Counted from the first letter of the stretch, positions 22,701 to 31,365 are shown. The stretch: DNA of 64,000 nt from Gigantopelta aegis (GCF_016097555.1 NC_054712.1:42325999-42389998); one strand, 5' to 3'. Notes: a model not told the origin generated them from the sequence alone. A program made the numbers and translations.

Positions 22701-25700
22701 GCACAAATGTGGGTGAATGCCGATCTCACTGATATCCAACAACATCCAACTGCATCAAATGGTTGGGATTTTTACAATGGATATTATCAACCAATATTCC
22801 ATGAAAAAACACAACTGCCAGAAACCCTCATCCAGATGAAAACGGGATCGTTGGTGATGAGAGCATTGAAGAGGAAGACATGACAGTATCATCTGAAGAT
22901 GAGGCAGTCCTTTCTGAGGATGAAGATTAAGGAAGGTGAAAGTTGTTTAGGCAGGCAATGAAATGGAACCAGACTGGAACTCAAGTTCTGTTTTGATCAA
23001 TAATTTTCTTTCTGTCTGGTGACTAATAAAAAAAATGAACCGTGAGTTGAATTTTGATCACATTAATAACTTAGTTTAGATTTAGGTACGCACTTTCTGT
23101 TTTGATCTAGTCCTGGAGTTCGACTGCATTTATAGTAATCACATACTCACATTCTTTATTCATGCTGTAGTTTTGGAGAAATCCAATTTTTATGTCATGT
23201 GTTATGGCGTGGAATCGAAAGTATATCATGTGGCTCGCAACTTGGACAGAATTCACCAAAATTTATTATTCAAATGAGTGGCCATTACATCGCCCAGAAC
23301 TATCACCTATGGACCCTGTGAACTAGCTTGTATCTTAAGTTTGGTATACCAGACTTTTCATTGTTAACTAATAGTACATTCAGAATTTCACCAGACACTG
23401 ATAAAAACAATGGATCAACGTATGTATAACTATTACAACAGTTACTCTCATTCATGCAAAAAGTATCACTGCTATAACACTCACATTGAGAATTAAAGAC
23501 AATGAGTAGATCAAGTAAATGTAATCTTTCATTGTTCAAATGTGGAAATAGTCATATCATCATATTCATATAATATTACAATCAAATAGAAAACTATTTA
23601 GTTATATTAATCATACATTTTCATTTCACATTCATTGCATTTAAAGTGGACTAACTACAGGAGTTGACATTAAGAATCGTGGGTCTTGTTTATCATACCA
23701 ACAGAGGACATATGTACTCGTGAATGCTAATAAACCTAATATTGGGCAAATTGTTACCTTTGACCTTAAGTGAATTCAGTACAGGGGTTGATATTTAAAA
23801 ATCATTGATCCTTAGTGGGGGTACCCTAAGGAATATTTTGGCATCAGTTTCGTTGATGTACTCAGTCATGCTAATTAATCTTCTAATTAGCGCTAATTAG
23901 TGGCAGTCTTAAGTGGATTAAGTACAGGAGTTGACACTTAAGAATGGTGGAGGATCTTAATTTGTACATCAACAGAGAAAATTTTAACATTAGTTTCGTT
24001 GATGTACTCGATCGTGCTAATTAAACCTGAAATTGGATGGATTTTGACCTTTGACCCGTTCTTAAGTGGATTCAGTACAGGTTTTGACACTTAAGAATCA
24101 CTGATCCTTAGTCAGGATACCCTAAAGAATATTTTGGCATCAGTTTCGTTGATGTACTCAACCATGCTAATTAAACTTCTAATTAGTGCTAATTAGGGGC
24201 GTTCTTAAGTGGACTAAGTACAGGAGATGACACTTAAGAATGGTAGATCTTAATTAGTACATCAACAGAGAAAATTTTAACGTTAGTTTCGTCGATGTAC
24301 TCGATCGTGCTATTTAACCTGAAATTGGGTGGATTATGACCTTTGACCCGTTCTTAAGTGGATTCGGTACAGGTTTTGACACTTAAGAATCACTGATCCT
24401 TAGTCAGGGTACCCTAAAGAATATTTTGGCATCAGTTTCGTTGATGTACTCAACCATGCTAATTAAACTTCTAATTAGTGCTAATTAGGGGCGTTCTTAA
24501 GTGGACTAAGTACAGGAGCTGACACTTAATAATGGTGGAACTTAATTAGTACATCAACAGAGAACATTTTGGTGTAGGTTTGATTGGTGTACTCAACCAT
24601 GCTAATTAAACTTAAAATTTGGGGTATTTTGAGGGGCGGCCCCTCGGATTGGTACAGGAGATGACACTTAAGAATGGCCGATTGGGGGTCCCACAGCCCA
24701 CACCTACATATTCCAGGAGACCTTTTGTACTCGCAATGCTAATTAAACCTCTCTGGGCTCCCGGACTAATAGTGGTCTTACACCTACCCAAAGTGATGGG
24801 TTGGTGTAAGACCACTACACCCTCCTGGCTGCGAACCCAGTACCTTATTTCCGATGGCGGAATCACGACACCACCGAGGCCGGTTTGTGCTTTTAAAGAA
24901 ATTTGCGACAGTAGCTGAAGTGTACCTGATTTTGGCGTCGATGTCATTTTCGGACCAGCTCGACCTGAAGACCTCGTCGACGAGATCTTGGAGGCCGTGT
25001 CCGAGAACGCATCGGGTGGCACCAGGTAGCTTGGCGTCTTTCCCGGACTCTCCGGCTCCTGATTACAGTGTCCACAGACGGGCACCGAACTCAGTTTACT
25101 CAAAGACCTTTCTGAGCCGCCGAAGTCCGATCCGTTCACGGGCCATGCTACATACTCTGGAGGTCCCAATACCTGATACCTGTCGTCTGACCTTGGATAA
25201 GCTGACATGTTCCGTTGCGATGACGACGGAGAATATGACTTTGGCAGGTTTTGAAACTGAATGGGCGGGTAAGGTACTGGGCTGAGGTTGGAACGCTCTA
25301 GTTCAGGACCTCGTAAAATTTCTTTGTATTCGTCAGTTTCAGCAGATTGGGTGAGAAAAAAACAAAGAGAAAAAAAAAAAAAAAAAGAAGAAAGAAAATG
25401 TCAGTTTATCTTGACTTATATCATAAGCAAAAGATTAAGTTTTTAAAATCTGAAACACAAAACCGTTATCCACAATTTAAACTCATCTCCAGCACATGTG
25501 TATTCAAGTCGGTAAACAATGTGCATTACACGTGTGATCACCACACGTTTTGGGAATGCGACGATATAAATAATGGAGGTAAACAATTAGGAGACTTAAT
25601 TCTGAAAAAGAAGGGGCGAGACGTAGCCCAGTGGTAACAGCGTTCGCTTTATGCGCGGTCAGTTTGGGATCGATCCCTGTCAGTGGGCCCATTAGGCTAT

Positions 25701-28166
25701 TTCTCGCTCCAGCCAGTGCACCACGACTGGTATATCAAAGGCCATGGTATGTGCTTTGCTGTCTATGGGATGGTGGATATAAAAGATCCCTTGCTGCTAA
25801 TCGAAAAGAGTAGCCCATGAAATGGCGACAGCGGGTTTCCTCCCTCAATACTTGTGTGGTCCTTAACCATATGTCCGACGCCATATAACCGTAAATAAAA
25901 TGTGTTGAGTGCGTCGTTAAATAAACCATTTCTTTCTTTCTTTCATACATACTTTCGTCCTGCAAGTGGCTCGTTCACATCTATTGATTAAACCCTTTGT
26001 AGTCCATAACTTTTTCTTGATTTCTCCTGGAAAGTTGGTCCAGACCCTTGTGACAGTGACCACGTTCCAATTATTTTGGAGAATGACGGGTTCATATTAC
26101 TTAAAAGGGTTAAATAAATGGAGGCTGGCAAAGGGAAATTGGCATCAATTTCAGAATCTATGCCTGCACTTGTTTGTAACAATCTGCCATTACTAATGCC
26201 AATGACCCCTTGCCTTTGTTCACTTCCATCTTGAAAGATATAACAGATACACTATTTCTAAGACCAGTACCGAAGCGTAAACCATGCATGGTTTAATGCA
26301 TCTTCATAAATCAAGGCTAATAATTGTTCCTCGTATTCAGCCTTGATACATGTAGTCAAGATTACTGATATCCACTACTAGCGCCCTCTATTGGAAGAAA
26401 ATTTGTAACACCGATTATGTCCCTTACACGATGACATCGCTGACCAATCACAGCATCGGTAACATGTGACAATCTTGAAAGCAATATGGCCTCAGACCAC
26501 AATTAATTTCGCTATATGTTTCTATATAGCCTTAGTGGCTATAACATTTTTATTAATATCAGCAGGCCCGTGAAGTTTTGTATGTACCTTTGCCTGCATG
26601 GGGGACACATACCCTGAAAAGGACAACCCCTGTTGTCCAGCTCTTTCTCCCAGCATATTGGTTTAAACAGACACACCCTCTAAACCAGGCCGGAGTACAC
26701 CCATTTTACACAAAAAGCACTACTTTTGCATGGGCCGGAATTACCACAAACAAGTCTTCAATGTCAGCAAGTTACACATGTTTACAAACTACATGCTATC
26801 CCCTGTCACTTCAGTCAAACAGTTGCCACTTCATAGCTGTCTGCCATGAAATAATCACAGTCAAACAGCAGACTACTTGCGCGGTGAAACTTCCGGATTT
26901 TGGACAACCAAATGGGAAGATAACTGTAATCTGAGGCCATATCAAAAATTAACCGCCGGACGCTGACGCTGCCATCTTTGTTTACAATAACAAGGGAATC
27001 TATAAGGAGCGTTGCGATTCGTTGCAATCAGATCTCATCGCATCCAATGAAATTTTAGCATTTTGTGGCACGATTTCTTGACATGTATCAAGGCTGAATA
27101 CAAGGAACGAATATTAGCCTTGATTTATGAAGATGGGTTTAATGACGCATACAAAGAATCGAAAGATGCAGTCAAAGAGTGAAACCGAACTCTCGGTAGG
27201 TTCCAGAAAGAAATATGTTTTATTTAACGACGCACTCAACACATTTTATTTACGGTTATATGGCGTCAGACATATGGTTAAGGACCACACAGATTTTGAG
27301 AGTTATATTTTGTGTCCCGGCTATGTTAAAAAGAAGGGTCTAAAGGTCCGTGATATTTTAAAGGTTATTGGCCACTCATGTAGTATTCTCTATATCTATA
27401 CATCCACATTTAATATTAGATAAACACACATTTTATTTTTGCCAAAAAATATACATTTTGTAGGTATACATACATATTTATACATAAATTAATATAATGT
27501 GCACACTGCAGGGAATGGTATGTAGCATCGGGTTACAACCGATAAAATTCTATAGTAAATGGGTAATGCATGCATAGCAATAATATACAATAATAACATA
27601 TGTCATGTATCAATGTTGTCTGTTCTATGCGTGGTAGCAGTTTTCAAATACTTACACAATTTAATTAGCTGTTTTGAATTGTCGCTGGACAGTAGTTGCG
27701 TTAATTTAAATGTTGATGGTTTATTGTAATAAAAAAGTATTAAGGATTTTCATGGTACTCTAAAGTTTCAAGCGAGGGTATGCGTACTCCCAATACGGTG
27801 CCCCCCCCCCCCCCCCCCCCCCCCCCAAGGTTATGTACCTGTTCAACCATTACTCTCGCTATAACATCGCTAATACCAACTCATTTTGTTGTGGGGAGAA
27901 AAAAACCCACAATTAGTACATTTACCAGCAGGAATTTCTTTCGCCTTTTCCCCAGTATTCCATCCAATGACCGACGAGATCAAATTGCTGGCTGGCACGT
28001 CGGTGTTTTCACGAAGCACGCGAAGACAGTTCTTCAACTCGACGTTTTCGTCTCGCAGTTGTTTGCTCTGTAGCGAGAAGTCCGACAGCCGTTGAATCGT
28101 GAGAGACGCAATCAAGTCGTCAGTTCGTAAAGACGGGAAAGGCTGTGAATATTCTAAAGAAGACAT
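8805..28166 (-). CDS. SPATC1-like: Speriolin-like protein gene (four exons)
   Basis: Exons 27926-28166, 24926-25321, 16774-16980 and 8805-9415, read on the minus strand, join in frame to about 484 residues. All three introns are phase 1 with GT..AG borders. The N-terminus carries a heptad-like helix ([19 protein letters not shown]) resembling the speriolin N-terminal domain. The C-terminus ([23 protein letters not shown], then DGKPILLW at the very end) closely follows the speriolin C-terminal domain. In mammals, speriolin (SPATC1) is a testis protein reported at the spermatid centrosome and as a CDC20 partner; its paralogue SPATC1L works in the sperm head-tail junction. A sperm centriole or neck role is therefore an inference. 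Introns of 2.6-7.9 kb are packed with transposons. A TGA stop lies six bases upstream of the ATG in frame, supporting the start. Confidence 0.85.
9647..9812. repeat. (CA)n compound microsatellite
   Basis: Two pure CA tracts (about 9647-9702 and 9776-9812) flank an imperfect CA/GA/CG-rich middle. They lie in intron 3 of the speriolin-like gene. The His-Thr and Val-Cys frames here are artefacts. Confidence 0.9.
10325..10672 (-). repeat. Chimeric SINE: family 2 head with family 1 tail
   Basis: On the minus strand the 5' part (box-B-like GGTTCGGATCCC and the gagtgagtgctccgcaagg block) is family 2. The 3' part, after the tttcctctcaaaatctgtgt block and through the gtcgttaaataaaa end, is family 1. 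The switch lies within the core shared by both, near 10440-10500. A template switch during reverse transcription is the likely origin. Confidence 0.75.
10741..11068. repeat. SINE family 2 tail fragment joined to SINE family 3 body
   Basis: The first part (to about 10850) is a minus-strand family 2 tail. From about 10874 the plus-strand body of family 3 follows (ccagagcgagtt block to the gcacgaaaataagttc end) without its head. A poly-C/CA tract follows at 11079. Confidence 0.6.
11069..13086. other. Intronic DNA without a recognised gene
   Basis: Within intron 3 of the speriolin-like gene. It contains a poly-G run (11226-11247) and a single terminus-like segment at about 11910-11975 matching the TTAA-type MITE end of 14828-15171. 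ATT/TTAT simple repeats lie at 12309-12333 and 12697-12720. No coding segment is seen. Confidence 0.5.
13089..14673 (+). mobile_element. Tc1/mariner element, family A (decayed copy)
   Basis: Perfect terminal inverted repeats begin CTCAAAAGAATTTAAGGG and end with the reverse complement. They are flanked by TA on both sides, the Tc1/mariner target duplication. The element is 1585 bp. It encodes a decayed DD34E transposase. A second member of the same family lies at 31605-32883. It sits in intron 3 of the speriolin-like gene on the opposite strand. Confidence 0.92.
13450..14464 (+). pseudogene. Tc1-type DD34E transposase, family A (broken)
   Basis: The N-terminal part starts at [14 protein letters not shown] and has paired helix-turn-helix character ([20 protein letters not shown]). 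The catalytic part carries [15 protein letters not shown] and [14 protein letters not shown]; 34 residues separate the second Asp from the Glu. The frame is lost near 13755 (stop at 13768) and again near 13876. At the second site this copy lacks about 10 bases present in the copy at 31605-32883. The C-terminal frame is then open to a stop at 14464. The transposase cannot be active in this form. Confidence 0.88.
14828..15171. mobile_element. TTAA-flanked MITE
   Basis: Begins TTAAAGGCATACTGTCAC and ends with its reverse complement, giving TTAA at both borders and 344 bases overall. No coding capacity. TTAA ends suit piggyBac- or Kolobok-type mobilisation, but the autonomous partner is not in the window. 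A related lone terminus lies at about 11910. Confidence 0.75.
15172..15900. other. Intronic DNA, nothing recognised
   Basis: AT-rich intron 3 sequence of the speriolin-like gene with no repeat or coding segment that I recognise. Confidence 0.4.
15909..16290. repeat. TG/TTTG compound microsatellite between inverted SINE-head fragments
   Basis: TG tracts at 15909-15940 and 16037-16163 (TG with TTTG interruptions), then CA tracts at 16255-16290. On either side (15941-15982 and 16323-16362) the same about 40-base segment (ctcaagcaactgacctta and its complement) occurs in inverted orientation, giving a large imperfect hairpin. Confidence 0.7.
16323..16577 (+). repeat. SINE family 1b with a divergent head
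   Basis: The tail and part of the core (tgcatataaaagatcccttg, the taccaaatgtttgacatcca block, the gtatcgttaaacaaaacaaac end) are family 1b. The head (gttgcttgagcgcttgccag) differs from the usual one and recurs inverted at 15941-15982. Confidence 0.65.
16684..16745. repeat. Poly-T/poly-G tract
   Basis: A GTT/T run followed by about 40 Gs lies just downstream (minus-strand sense) of the speriolin-like exon 3 donor. Confidence 0.85.
16774..16980 (-). CDS. SPATC1-like: Speriolin-like exon 3 (Lys/Arg/Ser-rich)
   Basis: Acceptor ttgtttttaag; donor TCTC followed by gtgagt, an excellent 5' splice site. The 207 bases are phase 1 at both ends. In the frame fixed by the flanking exons it encodes a strongly basic, RS-like stretch ([19 protein letters not shown], then [18 protein letters not shown] and [10 protein letters not shown]). 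This frame is not the longest open frame here, but it is the only one that joins exons 2 and 4. A role in phosphorylation or nuclear targeting is possible but inferred. The acceptor lies about 18 bases from a MITE end. Confidence 0.72.
16999..17390. mobile_element. TTAA-flanked MITE with long imperfect inverted repeats
   Basis: Begins TTAAAGGGACATTTCCGAG and ends near GGAATGTTCGTTTAA, with extended complementarity between the two halves (for example the tgctgca, aacatctta and accagaaacac blocks). TTAA at both borders. A right-half fragment of the same family occurs at about 62765-62945. It lies in intron 2 of the speriolin-like gene, next to the exon 3 acceptor. Confidence 0.8.
17463..17850. 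repeat. 29-bp tandem repeat with higher-order structure
   Basis: About 13 monomers of roughly 29 bases (core atagcggtagatagatc then cccaaagtcaaa). A variant monomer carrying cagtacacagg or cagtagacagg and ccaacgtc occurs at 17618 and 17763, 145 bases apart. This equals five monomers, so blocks of five were duplicated together. The first two units are more divergent. Confidence 0.85.
18540..18720. repeat. SINE family 3 pieces in inverted arrangement
   Basis: From 18540 to about 18645 the SINE 3 tail lies on the minus strand. From about 18646 to 18712 a tRNA-like head (tttcgtggttaagcc, then ggtactgggttcgcagccc) lies on the plus strand. The plus-strand head starts the left arm of the large palindrome; its mirror image lies at 24827-24882. 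Confidence 0.65.
20470..21302 (-). pseudogene. XPG/FEN-like nuclease gene, C-terminal part (left arm copy)
   Basis: On the minus strand an open stretch (21237-20758) encodes [20 protein letters not shown], then [10 protein letters not shown] and [16 protein letters not shown]. These match a family of 5'-nuclease (XPG/FEN-1/PIN-like) proteins common in invertebrate genomes, whose metal-binding acidic residues lie in the EEAD, DTD and G.D motifs. Here the first motif reads KEAD; DTD and GSD are kept. Relative to the right arm it lacks about 85 bases near the start and about 21 bases before the DTD motif. No N-terminal half adjoins it on this strand, so it is a partial inverted copy. Confidence 0.75.
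21329..22930 (+). pseudogene. XPG/FEN-like nuclease gene (centre plus right arm; broken)
   Basis: The centre encodes an N-terminal region with [15 protein letters not shown], then [14 protein letters not shown] and [16 protein letters not shown], typical of the first half of the XPG/FEN-like family (VDG and VFD carry acidic active-site residues). A TGA at 21956 interrupts it. The right arm continues with [34 protein letters not shown] and an acidic tail ending at a TAA (22928). The frame changes several times and a segment of about 75 bases present in the left arm is missing, so it is not functional. The family is often found as multi-copy, probably transposon-borne genes. I do not know an element class that places it in a foldback structure. 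Confidence 0.75.
24926..25321 (-). CDS. SPATC1-like: Speriolin-like exon 2
   Basis: 396 bases, phase 1 at both ends. The acceptor follows a long T/C tract (25345-25385 as A-rich plus strand) and a ctgac branch-like site. The donor is ATCAG followed by gtacac. It encodes a Pro/Ser/Tyr-rich linker (for example [19 protein letters not shown] and [17 protein letters not shown]) and a short [13 protein letters not shown] motif. No folded domain is evident, which fits the long variable middle of speriolins. The open frame continues past the donor into repeat DNA; that extension is not coding. Confidence 0.78.
25345..25395. repeat. A-rich tract (splice polypyrimidine tract on the minus strand)
   Basis: An A/G-rich run on the plus strand reads as a long T/C tract on the minus strand just upstream of the speriolin-like exon 2 acceptor. 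Confidence 0.6.
25613..25945 (+). repeat. SINE family 1, full length
   Basis: Complete copy with head (ggcgagacgtagcccagtgg), core and a tail ending in a TTTC microsatellite (about 25928-25945). It lies in intron 1 of the speriolin-like gene, antisense to it. Confidence 0.9.
26299..27135. mobile_element. Non-autonomous element with long TIRs and 9-bp target duplication
   Basis: The terminal inverted repeats start CATCTTCATAAATCAAGG and extend for nearly 60 bases. They are flanked on both sides by the identical 9-mer GGTTTAATG (26290-26298 and 27136-27144). Long TIRs with a 9-bp duplication suit a Mutator-like (MULE) element. No transposase is seen in its 837 bases. An internal fragment of the same family lies at about 7080-7215. 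It sits in intron 1 of the speriolin-like gene. Confidence 0.85.
27206..27303 (-). repeat. SINE family 1, 3' fragment
   Basis: Only the tail and last part of the core are present; it stops at the attttgagag block. It lies just beyond the right target duplication of the MULE-like element. Confidence 0.8.
27304..27925. other. Intron 1 DNA, nothing recognised
   Basis: AT-rich intron sequence with a poly-C tract of about 25 bases (27801-27826) close to the exon 1 donor. Confidence 0.4.
27926..28166 (-). CDS. SPATC1-like: Speriolin-like exon 1 (start codon; N-terminal helix)
   Basis: The start ATG is at 28164-28166, with an in-frame TGA six bases upstream. The donor is GCTG followed by gtaaatg, phase 1. 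It encodes [20 protein letters not shown], then a predicted coiled coil ([20 protein letters not shown]) ending LRENTDV. This is the same order as the speriolin N-terminus, where a short coiled coil with an ENEELK-like segment precedes LIREN. Confidence 0.82.
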
Positions 28167-28169
28167 TTG

Positions 28170-28917
28170 CTCTCACCCTTGCAGCTCACTTGTATCAAAA
28201 CAAACGTCGCTACCAAGTGTGACGTCATCTAATTGTTCATGACGCCAGTTCGGTCGGAAAACCTCGACTGATCCCGATGTAAGTTAAATCTATTCGGAAG
28301 TCGGCAGCCCACTCGAAACTACAAAATTGTTAATTACCTAAATGAAACCTCAGACACACAACAATCGGTTACAGTTTATATTAACGTTATCGGATCGAAA
28401 TGAATGATTTAAAAGCGTACGGGATGAGGGTGAGGGACAGAACTGTTTAAATGGAAGGAGCTCATTTGTGTGTATATGTAGGCCTATAGAATTCAATTTC
28501 CGTTACATTTCAATACAATTTAACGTCATGCCATTGGTCCAGCCGTGCAAACCGTTGAGCTGTAACACGGCACCGGGTTTCACTTGTGTTAAAAGTGGGT
28601 CGCGACCACTGGGTAATTTTCAAACAAGCTGATTTTGTGAAAATTTTAATAGTTAAACATTTATTCAAATGAGGTTTATTGTAAGGTTTTGATGAGCTAA
28701 GTTTCCATAAATAGTAGCCCGAGTACTCTGATGGGTAAGAGAGCTATACGGACATTTGGACAGTTACCAATGCTCTCTAACCGCCCGACACCAGTTTATA
28801 TAAATTCTGCGCAATCGCTGCCTACCAAATGTACGGTAGTCAGATTCCCGCTCTAATACAACAACAATCCTATGTTTGACGTTACATACATACCTTTACA
28901 TCGATCATTTTCGAGTT
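28170..28917. other. Probable promoter side of the speriolin-like gene; no repeat recognised
   Basis: Non-repetitive, moderately GC-containing DNA upstream of the minus-strand start codon. It must contain the 5' UTR and promoter. A CRE-like TGACGTCA lies at about 28220-28227 (in gtgtgacgtcatct), near the expected promoter. I cannot place the transcription start. Confidence 0.35.
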
Positions 28918-29242
28918 CCGGGGCGGGACATAGCCCAGTGGTAAAGCGTTCGCTTGATGCGCGGTCGGTTTGGGATCGATCCCCGTCAGTGGGCCCGTTA
29001 GGCTATTTCTCGCTCCAGCCAGTGCACCACGACTGGTATATAAAAGGCCGTGGTATGTGTTATCCTGTGGGATCGTGCATATAAAAGATCCATTGCTGCT
29101 AATCGAAAAGAGAAGCCCATGAAGTGGCGACAGCAGGTTTCCTCTCTATATATCTGTGTGGTCCTTAACCATATGTCCGACACCATATAACCGTAATTAA
29201 AATGTGCTGAGTGCGTTGTTAAATAAAACATTTCCTTCCTTT
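28918..29242 (+). repeat. SINE family 1, full length
   Basis: Head (gggcgggacatagcccagtgg), core and tail are all present, ending in a TTAAATAAAACATTTCCTTCC tail. It is one of the best-preserved copies. Confidence 0.9.
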
Positions 29243-30130
29243 CGAGTTCCTTGATAAAAGAGAAGCACATAATACTAATACACACTACAGGAAGAAACCC
29301 GTCAGCAACTACGTATTTAACCGGAACATGTTCATGCTATGGGCCTGCTCGTTCTAACCATAAGCGTACGAGACGGGGGAAGGGGGGCAACTGTCACCCT
29401 TGTGCTAGAGAGAAACCTCAAATTAGGTCAAACATTATAAAGTTATTCTGGTAAAATGTACTAACCTGAGACTTTTTTTGTGTGTTTTTTTCCAACATTC
29501 TGCCCTCAAAATTAGTTGTAATTCAGGTAGAAATGCGTAGTGATTCGTTTGCAAACCTATATACTCATTTTTAGTGACATCCACCCTAGGAGTGTTACAC
29601 TATGATGCCACAACACTTTTAGTATGGATGACATATTGTTTTGAAGGGCACTTTTGAATTTTCACTGCCTGACTTGTATAACTGTTTGGTAGTAATGCCA
29701 AAATGAACAAATGTTGTTATTCAGATTCGGACATTTTCGTTTAATTCAGGAAAAAACCAGGCTGCCCGCACCCACCCACCCACCCCCACCCCTACAAAAA
29801 TGGGACCCTATACGCCTGTGGTTCCAACTAGTATTAAACGAACACCACCCAGGACCAGAACACCAGTGCCCGGTAAACTTGTATACGCACTGGTTAGCCA
29901 GGTCCGTGGAAACGATACCTGGAGTTGGGGTTGGGTGGGTGTGTGTGTGTGTGTGGGCATAATCTCGAATGAGTGGATCCCAACCTTTAGTGGTGGTGGT
30001 GGTGGTGGGTGGCACAAGCCATACATATGTATTTGTATCTTTATTATAACCCACTCCCCCACCCTCCGGTTTCTAAAGGCCTGGGACCATTTTCACAGAA
30101 TATCATAAACCTAACTTTGGACAAAAAGGT
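29243..30130. other. No gene seen
   Basis: Intergenic DNA with CCCA-rich, GT and GGT simple-sequence patches (29766-29795, 29935-29954, 29990-30010). Pro-rich and Gly-rich frames across them have no coding support. Confidence 0.45.
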
Positions 30131-30134
30131 ACAG

Positions 30135-30437
30135 CTACGACGCACTCAACACATTTTATTTACGGTTATATGGCGTCAGACATATGGTTAAGGACCACAC
30201 AGATATTGAGTGAGGAAACTCGCTGTCGCCACTTCATGGGCTATTCTTTTCGATTAGCAGCAAAGGATCTTTTATTTGCACCATCCTATAGACAGGATAG
30301 CACATACCACGGTCTTTGATGTACCAGTCGTGGTGCACTGACTGGAGCGAGAAATAGCGCAATAGGCCCACTGATGGGGATCGATCCCAAACCGACCGCG
30401 TATCAAGCGAGCGCTGTACCATTGGCCTACGCCTCGC
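30135..30437 (-). repeat. SINE family 1, full length
   Basis: Tail at the low end (acgacgcactcaacacattt), head at the high end (gagcgctgtaccattggcct). Good match to family 1 on the minus strand. Confidence 0.88.
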
Positions 30438-30482
30438 CCACAGCTACGATGAAATCATAATTCGTATTATTATATTAAGTAA

Positions 30483-30802
30483 AAGTAAAGTTTGATTCGT
30501 TTAACGACACCACTAGAGCAGATTGATTTATTAATCATCGGCTATTAGATGTCAAACATTTGGTAATTGACACGTATAGTCTCAGAGAGAAAACCCGCTA
30601 CATTTTTTTTCTGTTAGTAGAAAGGGATCTTTTATATGCACCATCCCACAGACATGGTAGCACATACCACAGCCTTTGATATACCAGTCGTGTTGCAATG
30701 GCTGGAACGAGAAATAGCCCAATGGGCCCACCGACGGGAATCGATCCCAAACAGACCGCACATCAAGCAAGCGCTTTACCACTGGGCTACGTCCCGCCCC
30801 GT
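30483..30802 (-). repeat. SINE family 1b, full length
   Basis: The tail is the 1b type (gtttaacgacaccactagag); the head and core are those of family 1, complete to the ctacgtcccgcccc end. Confidence 0.88.
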
Positions 30803-30885
30803 ACTATATTAAGAGTACAAATATACTTTGAAGTACACATATAGTTCGTTTTCGTTTGTCCTTGCAATGCTCCATCTTTTTTTCC

Positions 30886-31020
30886 CTTGCCACTGATGGA
30901 AAGATGTTGGAAGTTTCCCATTTTAAGGCTATATGTCAAAAATTACCAAGTGTTTGACATCCAATAGTCAGTGATTAATAAATAAATGTGCTCCAGTTGT
31001 GTTATTAAACAAAATAAAAA
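30886..31020 (+). repeat. SINE family 1b, 3' fragment
   Basis: Carries the tail portion with taccaagtgtttgacatcca and the tgtgttattaaacaaaata end. The head is missing. Confidence 0.7.
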
Positions 31021-31149
31021 ACTTTTATTTTCTCTCTCTATTTTTTGTAATGACGTCATTTTCTGCGTGAAATAGTTGGCATAGCTTACTACGTTTTTAC
31101 GATATCGTAGCAGTAAAAAAAAAAAAAAAAAAAATTAATAAAAATTAAA

Positions 31150-31365
31150 CGGCTGTCATACATTTGGTAATTTTTCCATTTGTAGCAAAGGATATTTTAT
31201 ATGCATTATCCCACAGACAGGATAGCACATACCACGATCTTTGAAATACCAATCGTGGTGCACTGGCTGGAACGAGAAATAGCCAAATGGGCCATCGACG
31301 GGAAATTATCCTAGATCGACTGTGTATCAGGCGGGCGCTTTACCACTGGACTACGACCCGTCCCC
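31150..31365 (-). repeat. SINE family 1b, 3' truncated
   Basis: Core and head on the minus strand with several substitutions. The tail beyond the tacatttggtaatttt block is missing. An A tract lies at 31117-31135 beside it. Confidence 0.75.

Larger units (their letters stand above)
18682..24844. mobile_element. Foldback-type palindromic element with XPG/FEN-like gene
   Basis: The left arm (18682-21302) and right arm (21991-24844) are inverted copies of each other around a unique centre of about 690 bases. The outer half of each arm is built of about eight subrepeats of roughly 145 bases (starts near 18807, 18949, 19092, 19241, 19384, 19537, 19680, 19807 on the left). Each subrepeat carries attcttaagtgtca and ccacttaagaa motifs. 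The inner half of each arm holds the C-terminal part of a nuclease-like gene; the centre holds its N-terminal part. Long inverted repeats made of tandem subrepeats are the hallmark of foldback (FB) elements. The arms have different deletions, so the palindrome is not a recent artefact. It lies in intron 2 of the speriolin-like gene. Confidence 0.8.

Noticed and set aside
18682-24844. The palindrome as an assembly artefact
   Set aside because: The two arms differ by substitutions and by different deletions, which an artefactual copy would not show.
24612-24925. Continuation of the speriolin-like exon 2 frame into the palindrome arm
   Set aside because: A good donor at 24925/24926 ends the exon. 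The following sequence is SINE and palindrome DNA that recurs inverted at the left arm.
28918-29000. tRNA-like heads with A- and B-box-like segments at many places
   Set aside because: They are attached to SINE bodies and repeated many times with the same downstream sequence, so they are SINE heads and not tRNA genes.
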